Assembly (NCBI GenBank): GCA_016218905.1
Contig: JACRCS010000648.1
Coordinates: 1 to 10,914 of the forward strand
Source of the DNA: Deltaproteobacteria bacterium
Lineage (GTDB): Bacteria > Desulfobacterota_C > Deferrisomatia > Deferrisomatales > JACRMM01
Reading direction: 5' to 3'
DNA length: 10,914 bases
Of this stretch, positions 6,210-10,914 are shown one piece after another. Within the stretch, counting starts at the first letter, position 1. Each line of letters opens with the position of its first letter. The position numbers and the translations under genes are program-made. The notes below the pieces were generated by a model that saw only the letters and a program-made list of their open reading frames with translations, was not told the origin of the DNA and did no database searches.

Positions 6210-7601
6210 ATGCGTCACTCCATCTATCCCCTTCCGCTCCGCCTCCGGGCGGAGAGCGAGCCGGCCCCCGGCCGGCAGACGGCCGAGATGCTTCGGGTCG
6301 AGCGGACGCTCCTCGAGGCCGCCGACACCTTGGGCCGCGCCCTCGGGCTCGACCGCAGGCAGTTCCTGCGCAGCGGCTGCGGGATGGCCGCGGCCTTCGT
6401 CGCGCTCAACTCCGTCTTCGGGCCCGTCTTCGCCGTCGACCCGGCCGAGGCGGCCGACCCCGAAGCGGCGGCCGAGCGTACCCGCCCGCTTCGCGACCAG
6501 CTCATCGTGGACGTCCAGACCCACTTCGTGAGCCCCCGCTACCGCGCGCCGCGGATCCTCGGGCTACGCGAAATGGCGAAGGCCTGGAACCCGCTCTTGC
6601 GGGGGAAGCAGACCCTCGAGGAGATCCGCTTCGAAAACTACTTTCGCGAGGTCTTCTTGGGGAGCGACACCGGCGTCGCGGTCCTCAGCAACGCGCCGGC
6701 CGACCGGCGGGAGCGTTGGTTCCTCAGCAACGAAGAGGCGCTGAGGGCGCGAGAGACCCTTCAGGAGAGGGCCGGGAGCAGGAGGCTCCTCGCGCACGCC
6801 GTCTTCACGCCCGGGCAGCCGGGCTGGCTCGACCAGCTGGAGAAGGCGGCAGAGCTCCGGCCCGACGGCTGGAAAGGCTACAGCGTGGGCAGTCCTTCCG
6901 AGGAGTCCCGGTGGCCGTGGCGGCTGGACGACGAGAAGCTCGCCTATCCCGCGTACGAGAAGATGGTCAAGGCGGGCATCACGACCGTGGCCATCCACAA
7001 GGGCCTGCTGCCCCCCGGCTACGAGAAGACCATGCCCAAGACCTGGCGCTACGGGAGCGTCATGGACCTCCCCAGGGCCGCCAGGGACTGGCCGCAGCTG
7101 AAGTTCGTCATCTACCACTCCGCGCTCCGCTCCGGCGGCATCCCTAGCGCCCTCGACCGCAACGCCTTCGAGGAGAAGGGCACCATCCCGTGGGTGACGG
7201 AACTCGCGGCGATCCCGGAGAAGCACGGCGTCTCGAACGTCTACGCCGAGCTCGGCTCCGTCTTCGCGATGACCGCGGTGAGCGCTCCCCGGTACTGCGC
7301 CGGGCTACTCGGGACCCTCGTCCGGGGCCTGGGGGAGGACAAGGTCGTTTGGGGCACGGATTCGGTCTGGTACGGCTCCCCCCAGTGGCAGATCGAGGCG
7401 CTGCGCCGGCTCGAGATTCCCGCCGACCTGCAGCGGAAGTTCGGCTTCCAACCTCTCGGCGCGGCGGACGGACCGGTCAAGAGCAAGATCTTCGCCGGCA
7501 ACGCCGCCGCCCTCTACGCCTACTCGACGGACTCCCTGAAGACGGACAAACTGGCTACGATGAAGGCCGCCGGGGGGGCGGCTGAAGGGAGGAGCCGATG
7601 A
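6210..7601 (+). CDS. Tat-exported amidohydrolase (Amidohydro_2-like TIM-barrel metal hydrolase)
   Basis: 463 residues from ATG 6210, chosen because AAGGAGG ends seven bases before it; the frame is open further upstream to GTG at 6090, but without a ribosome binding site. Residues 49-55 read RRQFLRS, a twin-arginine motif, followed by a hydrophobic stretch (59-75) and an Ala-rich cleavage zone near 77-88. The motif is preceded by an unusual 48-residue N-terminal extension. The hydrolase domain then shows DVQTHF (101-106), His263 (AIHKG), His303 (YHSAL) and Asp384 (WGTDS), the expected order of metal ligands, except that the first His of the HxH motif is Gln103. Relatives hydrolyse or decarboxylate small carboxylic or cyclic substrates; the substrate here is unknown. 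The protein likely folds in the cytoplasm with its metal and is exported to the periplasm. Its stop overlaps the next start (ATGA). Confidence 0.8.
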   Translation: MRHSIYPLPLRLRAESEPAPGRQTAEMLRVERTLLEAADTLGRALGLDRRQFLRSGCGMAAAFVALNSVFGPVFAVDPAEAADPEAAAERTRPLRDQLIVDVQTHFVSPRYRAPRILGLREMAKAWNPLLRGKQTLEEIRFENYFREVFLGSDTGVAVLSNAPADRRERWFLSNEEALRARETLQERAGSRRLLAHAVFTPGQPGWLDQLEKAAELRPDGWKGYSVGSPSEESRWPWRLDDEKLAYPAYEKMVKAGITTVAIHKGLLPPGYEKTMPKTWRYGSVMDLPRAARDWPQLKFVIYHSALRSGGIPSALDRNAFEEKGTIPWVTELAAIPEKHGVSNVYAELGSVFAMTAVSAPRYCAGLLGTLVRGLGEDKVVWGTDSVWYGSPQWQIEALRRLEIPADLQRKFGFQPLGAADGPVKSKIFAGNAAALYAYSTDSLKTDKLATMKAAGGAAEGRSR

Positions 7602-7972
7602 CCCAGCGAAAGTCCCAGGCCGACCACGACCGCATGATCGGGGAGGTTGTCTCGTTTCTCCGGGAGAAGGGGTACGGGGAAATCCGGGCGGACCTGCCTG
7701 ACTTCGAGCATCCCGAAGAGATCGTGTGGCGGGCGACCGGCCGGGGAGAGGTGCCGGACGTCACCGCCCGGAGCACCTCCTTCATCGTCGTCGAGGTGGA
7801 GACGGAGGACACGATCGAGGACGCGCACACGACCGAGCAGTGGCGGCTCTTCTCCGAGCACGCCCGGGAGGTCCGGGGCGAGTTCTTCGTCGTCGTCCCC
7901 AAGGGCTTCATGGCCCACGCGTGGCGCAGGCTGAAGCTCCTGGGCCTGGAGGCGAACGTCTGGGAGATCTGA
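7598..7972 (+). CDS. Small PD-(D/E)XK-like protein of unknown function
   Basis: 124 residues, with its ATG overlapping the amidohydrolase stop in ATGA and GGAGG five bases upstream, so it is translationally coupled. It has an N-terminal amphipathic helix (about 8-25), then VPDV (52-55), a hydrophobic strand FIVVEVETED (62-71), a helix with HTTEQWRLFSEHA (77-89) and a further strand FFVVVPKG (96-103). The spacing PD - strand - ExE resembles the core of PD-(D/E)XK nuclease-fold proteins (Hjc- or restriction-enzyme-like), with Asp54, Glu66 and Glu68 as candidate metal ligands; the usual Lys is replaced by Glu. No signal peptide is seen, so it is cytoplasmic. I do not recognise a named family, and activity as a nuclease is not established. 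Why it should be coupled to a Tat-exported hydrolase is unclear. Confidence 0.75.
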   Translation: MTQRKSQADHDRMIGEVVSFLREKGYGEIRADLPDFEHPEEIVWRATGRGEVPDVTARSTSFIVVEVETEDTIEDAHTTEQWRLFSEHAREVRGEFFVVVPKGFMAHAWRRLKLLGLEANVWEI

Positions 7973-8007
7973 AGCCAACGCCCGCAACTGCGTGCGGCTC
8001 CTCGTCC

Positions 8008-8030
8008 GGCGAGGCCTCGAGGCGCTCGCC
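8008..8030. other. Hairpin in the gap upstream of the rhodanese gene
   Basis: GGCGAG (8008-8013) pairs with CTCGCC (8025-8030), enclosing GCC/GGC around a TCGA loop with one bulged G. It lies 36 nt after the stop of the PD-(D/E)XK-like gene and ahead of the candidate rhodanese promoter. It could end the upstream transcript, but no T run follows. Confidence 0.35.
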
Positions 8031-8071
8031 CGAGGGGGTGAGGGGGTGGGAAGCGGAGGGGTCGCGAGCGT

Positions 8072-8099
8072 TTGACGCCCCCCTACCGGCCGGTAAGCT
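8072..8099 (+). promoter_or_regulatory. Candidate sigma-70-type promoter of the rhodanese gene
   Basis: TTGACG (8072-8077, 5 of 6 to consensus) and TAAGCT (8094-8099, weak) are separated by 16 bp. Transcription would begin near 8106, about 30 nt before the ATG. The spacer contains the 12-bp perfect palindrome TACCGGCCGGTA (8084-8095), which overlaps the -10 box and would suit an operator. Confidence 0.45.
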
Positions 8100-8136
8100 G
8101 AGTCCTACCGATCCTTTTTCCGACGGAGGGCCTACG

Positions 8137-8538
8137 ATGCTGCGGCGCCTGTTTCTCCGATCTCTTCTCTTACCGCTCCTCATGGCCGCCGGAGTCGCGG
8201 CCGCAGCGGTGGAAGTGCCCCGGATGTCGAAGGAGCAGCTGAAAGGCCTCCTCGGCAGCCCCGACGTGATCGTCCTCGACCTCCGCATCGAGCCGGTGTG
8301 GAAGTCGAGCGCGACGAAGATTCCCGGAGCCCTGCGCGAAGAGGTGCAGAACGTGGACGCCTGGGCGAAGAAGTACCCGAAGGACAAGACCGTCGTCCTC
8401 TACTGCTCCTGAGTGGATGAGGCGACAAGCGCCCGGGCGGCGCGAGACTTGATGCAACGCGGCTTCACGAGGGTGTACGCGCTCAAGGGAGGCTGGAACG
8501 ACTGGGTGGCGGCGGGGTTCCCCACGGCGCCGAAGTGA
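8137..8538 (+). CDS. Exported rhodanese-domain protein, probable selenoprotein (Sec at residue 92, in-frame TGA)
   Basis: Read through the TGA at 8410-8412, this is a complete 133-residue single-domain rhodanese. The start ATG has GGAGG seven bases upstream. Residues 1-24 form a Sec-type signal peptide (MLRRLFLRS, then a Leu/Ala-rich core and AAAA), placing the domain in the periplasm. The rhodanese features follow in order: VIVLDLR (44-50), KIPGALRE (61-68), the core strand TVVLYC (85-90), then S91-TGA92-VDEATSAR (93-100), GFTRVYALKGGW (109-120) and W123. The TGA falls on the active-site Cys position of the YCxC-type rhodaneses, whose Cys relatives read YCSCPxEATSAR. Conservation continues without frameshift to TGA 8538, and a SECIS-like hairpin follows the first TGA. 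Rhodaneses carry a persulfide on this residue; Sec would give a selenosulfide. With Cys90 it forms a C-x-U pair. The main alternative is a recent nonsense mutation. It appears to be monocistronic, ended by the hairpin at 8561-8587. Confidence 0.85.
8410..8412 (+). other. In-frame TGA, probable selenocysteine codon
   Basis: TAC TGC TCC TGA GTG GAT GAG encodes YCS-U-VDE. The codon aligns with the catalytic Cys of rhodaneses. TGA differs by one base from both Cys codons, as expected for Cys/Sec exchange. Confidence 0.8.
8429..8443 (+). promoter_or_regulatory. Candidate bacterial SECIS hairpin
   Basis: GCGCC (8429-8433) and GGCGC (8439-8443) form a perfect 5-bp stem around the loop CGGGC (8434-8438). 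The hairpin starts 16 nt, and the loop 21 nt, after the TGA, within the window known for bacterial SECIS elements, and the loop has G at position 2 as those elements require. Unlike the E. coli fdhF element I see no bulged U. A competing 4-bp stem, GGCG (8421-8424) with CGCC (8430-8433), is possible. Confidence 0.6.
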
Positions 8539-8560
8539 CGCCGGCAAACGTGGTCGACTC

Positions 8561-8587
8561 AGAGAGGGAGGCGAAGCCTCCCTCTCT
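8561..8587. terminator. Hairpin terminator between convergent genes
   Basis: AGAGAGGGAGGC (8561-8572) pairs perfectly with GCCTCCCTCTCT (8576-8587) over 12 bp around a GAA loop. It lies 22 nt after the rhodanese stop and 11 nt after the Hsp20 stop on the other strand, so it can serve both convergent transcripts. Neither side has a good T run. Confidence 0.8.
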
Positions 8588-8598
8588 TCGCAACCGGG

Positions 8599-8997
8599 CT
8601 AGATCTCGAGCTGGATCCGGCGGGGCTTCGCGGCCTCGGCCTTGGGCAGCTCCAGGCGTAGCACGCCGTTCAGGAGCTTCGCCCGGATCTTCTCCGTGTC
8701 CACGGACTCGGTGATCCGAAACTGCCGGAAGAAGGAGGCGTACGCGAACTCCCGATTGAGGACCTGGCCGGGCGTGTCCCGCGCCGCCCTGCCCTGGATG
8801 GTGAGGATGCCCTGCTCCACCTGGACGTCCAGGCCGTCCTTCGAGACGCCCGGAAGGTCCGCGAGCACGATTAGCGCGTCTCCCTCTTCGTAGATGTCGA
8901 CGGGCGGGACGGCGTAGCGCTCGGGCTGCCTCGTCACCTCTCCGGCGGCCGTGCCCGCTGCCCGCGCCTCGGGAACCGTTCTCTCGACCTCATTCAT
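8599..8997 (-). CDS. Small heat-shock protein, Hsp20 family (second gene of the pair)
   Basis: 132 residues. The alpha-crystallin domain spans about 32-128: PPVDIYEEGDALIVLADLPGV (31-51), VEQGILTIQGR (60-70), a SFFRQFRI strand (88-95), and LLNGVLRLELPK (108-119), the A/L-x-x-x-n-GVL motif. The C-terminal IQLEI (128-132) resembles the I-x-I oligomerisation tail. The N-terminal arm (1-29) is polar and Ala/Glu-rich and lacks the WDPFRE-type aromatic motif of its neighbour, so the two probably differ in client binding and assemble as mixed oligomers. Small Hsps are ATP-independent cytoplasmic holdases. The upstream gene's TAG stop is built into this gene's TAGGAGG ribosome binding site, six bases before the ATG, which implies translational coupling. 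Confidence 0.93.
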   Translation of the reverse strand: MNEVERTVPEARAAGTAAGEVTRQPERYAVPPVDIYEEGDALIVLADLPGVSKDGLDVQVEQGILTIQGRAARDTPGQVLNREFAYASFFRQFRITESVDTEKIRAKLLNGVLRLELPKAEAAKPRRIQLEI

Positions 8998-9007
8998 CGT
9001 TCACCTC

Positions 9008-9457
9008 CTAAGCTACCGAGATCTCGACGCGTTTGGGTTTTGCGCGCTCCGCCTTCGGGAGCCGCACCTGGAGGATGCCGTCGACGTAGGACGCCTTCAC
9101 CTTCTCGGCGTCGATTTCGGCGGGCAGCTCGACGGAGCGAACGAACCGCCCGGCCGACCGCTCGGAGCGGTGGTAGGCGTCGGCCTTGACCCCCTCGGGG
9201 GCCTTCTTCTCTCCGGAGAGCGTCAACACGCCCTCCTTGATGCTGACGTCCAGCGTCGACGGATCCACCCCGGGCGCGAGCGCCTCGACGAGGTAGTCGT
9301 TGCCGTCTTCCGCTACATTGACGCGAGGGTACTGCCGCGCCCCGAGCCCCGGCAGGAAGCTCAGGCGCTGAGTCCCCGCGGGGAGCACGTTCTCGAAGAT
9401 GCGATCCATCTCCGAACGAAGCCGCTCCAGCTCTCGAAACGGGTCCCAAGAAGGCAT
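9008..9457 (-). CDS. Small heat-shock protein, Hsp20 family (first gene of the pair)
   Basis: 149 residues from ATG 9457, with AAGGAGA upstream. The N-terminal arm opens MPSWDPFRELERLRSEMDRIF, the classic bacterial class-A small-Hsp start. The alpha-crystallin domain covers about 44-140, with VEALAPGVD (57-65), IKEGVLTLSGEK (73-84), ERSAGRFVRSVELP (99-112) and YVDGILQVRLPKAE (124-137). The tail VEISVA (144-149) carries the I-x-V motif. It acts as an ATP-independent holdase in the cytoplasm, keeping unfolded proteins soluble for DnaK/ClpB. It is transcribed with the second Hsp20 gene from the promoter at 9535-9563. No CIRCE element is seen upstream, so heat control by HrcA is not supported. 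Confidence 0.95.
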   Translation of the reverse strand: MPSWDPFRELERLRSEMDRIFENVLPAGTQRLSFLPGLGARQYPRVNVAEDGNDYLVEALAPGVDPSTLDVSIKEGVLTLSGEKKAPEGVKADAYHRSERSAGRFVRSVELPAEIDAEKVKASYVDGILQVRLPKAERAKPKRVEISVA

Positions 9458-9471
9458 GGCTCTCTCCTTTC

Positions 9472-9488
9472 CCTGCCGTGGCGGCAGG
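9472..9488 (-). other. 5'-UTR hairpin ahead of the Hsp20 operon
   Basis: CCTGCC (9472-9477) and GGCAGG (9483-9488) form a 6-bp stem with a 5-nt loop in the leader of the Hsp20 mRNA. It ends a few bases before the AAGGAGA ribosome binding site and does not pair with it. A second partial dyad, CGTCC/GGACG (9508-9512 and 9521-9525), lies further upstream in the leader. Confidence 0.4.
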
Positions 9489-9534
9489 ACGCTGTCGGCG
9501 TGGTCCTCGTCCTCCCCGGGGGACGACGGGCGTC

Positions 9535-9563
9535 AAGCTAAGGCGACCCCTTTGGCTTGTCAA
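9535..9563 (-). promoter_or_regulatory. Promoter of the Hsp20 operon
   Basis: On the minus strand TTGACA (9563-9558, a perfect -35) is followed after 17 bp by TAGCTT (9540-9535). Transcription would start near 9528, giving a leader of about 70 nt. The boxes look like a housekeeping sigma-70 promoter; I see no sigma-32-type CCCCAT -10. Confidence 0.6.
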
Positions 9564-9585
9564 GGAAGCCACCCGATGGGACAAT
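9557..9585 (+). promoter_or_regulatory. Promoter of the RNase D gene
   Basis: TTGTCA (9557-9562, 5 of 6) and GACAAT (9580-9585, 4 of 6) are 17 bp apart. Transcription would start near 9592, leaving a short leader of about 18 nt with AAGGA before the ATG. The -35 box overlaps that of the divergent Hsp20 promoter base for base (9558-9562). Confidence 0.5.
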
Positions 9586-9609
9586 CCGCCGCTCGAAAGG
9601 ACGATCTCG

Positions 9610-10767
9610 ATGGAATCTCCCTCCTATCGCTTCCTCGACCGGGCCGACGACATCCGGACCTTCCTCGGCTCTCTCGATCGCGAGGGCGCGCTCGCCATCG
9701 ACCTGGAGGCCGACAGCCTCCACAGCTATCGCGAGAAGGCGTGCCTCGTCCAGATCTCGACCCCTTCGGGCAACACGATCCTCGACCCGTTGCCGGACCG
9801 GACGGCCCTGGCCGGCCTCGGACCTCTCCTCGAATCCGAGGCCGTGGACAAGGTCTTTCACGGCGGCGACTACGATCTGCGCCTGCTCAAGCGCGACTTC
9901 GGCTTCCAGGTCCGCAACGTCTTCGACACGATGATCGCCGCTCAGCTCCTCGGGCGGGAGCAATTCGGCCTCGCGGCCCTGCTCTCCGAGACGTTCGGCG
10001 TCGCGCTCGACAAGAAGTACCAGCGGGCGGACTGGTCCGCGCGGCCGCTTCGCTCCGAGTTCCTCGCCTACGCGTCGCTCGACACGGCCTACCTCCTGGG
10101 GCTTCGGGAGAAGCTCGAGGCGGAGCTCTCGGCGGCGGGACGCCTCCACTGGGCTAGAGAGGAGTTCCGGCTCCTCGAGCGGGTGGAGCCGAGTGCCCCG
10201 CGCGCGCCCTCCTGCTTCGACGTAAAGGGGGCCGGCCGGCTCGAGCCGAGGCAACTCGCGCTCCTGCAAAGGCTCCTGGAGGCGCGCGACGAGCTCTCGC
10301 GCGCCTGGGACCGGCCGCCCTTCAAAGTGGTCTCGACGGAGCTCCTCCTAGATTGGGCGCAGAAGCCGCCGGCGAGTCGGAAGGCGGTCCTGGAGGCGCG
10401 GGGAGCGAGCAAGCCCGCGCTCTCCCGGCTCGCGGTCCCCGTGCTCGAGGCAGCCAAGGCCGCGTGCGGGCTGTCCCTGGAAGACTGCCCCCGGCCTCTG
10501 GTCTCCGCCTACGTCCCCCTCACGGGGAGCGAGGAGCGCCGCCTGAAGCGGCTCAAACGGGCCCGGGCGCTCAAGGCCGAAGCCCTCCGGTTGAGCCCGG
10601 GGCTCCTCGTCAATTCCGCGACGCTCGAGCGCCTGGCGCGGATGCCGACCGAAGAGGCCGCCGCCGCGCTGCCGCAGGTTCTCAAAGCCTGGCAGAGGGA
10701 AGTCTTGGGAGAGGAGCTCGCCGACGCCTTGGAAGGGAGAGAAGGCGGGACGCTCGGCGCCGCGTAG
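9610..10767 (+). CDS. rnd: Ribonuclease D (DEDDy 3'-5' exoribonuclease with HRDC domain)
   Basis: 385 residues from ATG 9610, with AAGGA (9597-9601) eight bases upstream; the frame is open before it but that part overlaps the promoter. The exonuclease domain (about 5-175) shows the DEDDy set: Asp31 and Glu33 in AIDLEADS, Asp89 in FHGGDYDLRLL, and Tyr154/Asp158 in YASLDTAYL. FDTMIAAQLLG (105-115) is the characteristic RNase D strand-helix. An HRDC domain follows at about 209-285. The C-terminal third is Leu/Ala/Arg-rich and resembles a second helical HRDC-like part. RNase D trims the 3' ends of tRNA precursors and other structured RNAs in the cytoplasm with two divalent metal ions. Divergent from the Hsp20 operon and convergent with the histidine kinase gene. 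Confidence 0.93.
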   Translation: MESPSYRFLDRADDIRTFLGSLDREGALAIDLEADSLHSYREKACLVQISTPSGNTILDPLPDRTALAGLGPLLESEAVDKVFHGGDYDLRLLKRDFGFQVRNVFDTMIAAQLLGREQFGLAALLSETFGVALDKKYQRADWSARPLRSEFLAYASLDTAYLLGLREKLEAELSAAGRLHWAREEFRLLERVEPSAPRAPSCFDVKGAGRLEPRQLALLQRLLEARDELSRAWDRPPFKVVSTELLLDWAQKPPASRKAVLEARGASKPALSRLAVPVLEAAKAACGLSLEDCPRPLVSAYVPLTGSEERRLKRLKRARALKAEALRLSPGLLVNSATLERLARMPTEEAAAALPQVLKAWQREVLGEELADALEGREGGTLGAA

Positions 10768-10774
10768 CGCGCCC

Positions 10775-10788
10775 CGGACCGCGGTCCG
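10775..10788. terminator. Palindrome between convergent genes, possible terminator
   Basis: CGGACCGCGGTCCG is a perfect 14-bp palindrome that can fold to a short GC stem. It fills the 27-bp gap between the RNase D and histidine kinase stops. There is no T run, so termination is a guess from position. Confidence 0.35.
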
Positions 10789-10794
10789 ACCGGC

Positions 10795-10914
10795 TCAGTG
10801 CCCCGCGCAGGAGTCGGCCGCGAACTCCACCGTGAAGCACGCCCCGGTGGGCGAGCGGTCCTCGACGGAGACGCGACCGCCCAGGGAATCGACGAGCGTC
10901 TTCACGATGTAGAG
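10795..10914 (-). CDS. Sensor histidine kinase, C-terminal end (cut by window edge)
   Basis: Only the last 39 residues are present, ending at TGA 10797-10795. They read LYIVKTLVDSLGG...SVED...SPTGACFTVEF, which is the end of a HATPase_c domain: the LxIV part of the G2 box (GxGLxIV), then the conserved GG turn and the closing beta strand GxxFTVEF. The kinase would autophosphorylate a His further upstream and pass the phosphate to a response regulator; sensor type and partner lie outside the window. A short tail (AADSCAGH) follows the domain. Confidence 0.85.
   Translation of the reverse strand, partial: LYIVKTLVDSLGGRVSVEDRSPTGACFTVEFAADSCAGH

Noticed and set aside
8410..8412. Rhodanese as a pseudogene broken by a nonsense mutation
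   Set aside because: The single stop sits precisely at the catalytic Cys position, is TGA rather than TAA/TAG, is followed by a SECIS-like hairpin, and the downstream half shows no decay. It remains the main alternative if the genome lacks Sec machinery.
9458..9609. CIRCE or sigma-32 control of the Hsp20 pair
   Set aside because: No TTAGCACTC/GAGTGCTAA dyad and no CCCCAT-type -10 box at the right spacing were found.
1..10914. CRISPR array, IS element, prophage or toxin-antitoxin module
   Set aside because: No spaced direct repeats of CRISPR size, transposase motifs, terminal inverted repeats, phage genes or small paired toxin-like ORFs were seen.

Overview
The window is GC-rich DNA with tightly packed genes, mostly preceded by GGAGG-type ribosome binding sites, which is typical of a free-living bacterial chromosome. 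Family content points to a GC-rich, diderm-type bacterium of the deltaproteobacterial / acidobacterial / Methylomirabilota kind: a GDH-like N-terminus resembling those I recall from Geobacter-like bacteria, a Tat-exported amidohydrolase, an Hsp20 pair and a probable selenoprotein rhodanese. The phylum cannot be fixed from this window. I see no IS element, phage gene, CRISPR array, rRNA or tRNA.

Layout, left to right. 1-455 (-): start of a large protein, probably NAD-dependent glutamate dehydrogenase, running off the left edge. 750-2045 (-): OFA-family (oxalate/formate-antiporter-like) MFS transporter, with a strong hairpin terminator at 703-736. 2046-2442: gene-free, AT-richer leader region with a 12-bp palindrome. 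2443-5930 (-): two half-size ABC exporters overlapping by ATGA. They form a clear heterodimer: the upstream subunit has Ala in place of the catalytic Glu and the downstream subunit has a variant signature motif. 5943-6209: divergent control region with a 9-bp tandem repeat and adjoining palindromes. 6210-7601 (+): Tat-signal amidohydrolase, translationally coupled to a 124-residue PD-(D/E)XK-like protein (7598-7972). 8137-8538 (+): exported single-domain rhodanese whose reading frame is interrupted by one TGA at the catalytic position. A perfect 12-bp-stem hairpin at 8561-8587 separates it from a convergent pair of Hsp20 genes (9457-8599, -). 9610-10767 (+): ribonuclease D, divergent from the Hsp20 pair and apparently sharing its -35 region. 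10795-10914 (-): the last 39 residues of a sensor histidine kinase.

The most notable item is the rhodanese. The TGA at 8410-8412 lies exactly where the rhodanese active-site Cys belongs (YCS-TGA-VDEATSAR). The frame continues for 41 conserved rhodanese codons to a proper stop, and a 5-bp GC stem with a G at loop position 2 begins 16 nt after the TGA, as a bacterial SECIS would. I read it as a selenocysteine-containing periplasmic sulfurtransferase-like protein; standard gene calling would truncate it at residue 91. No selenocysteine machinery (selA, selB, selC, selD) lies in the window, so the call depends on those genes being elsewhere in the genome.
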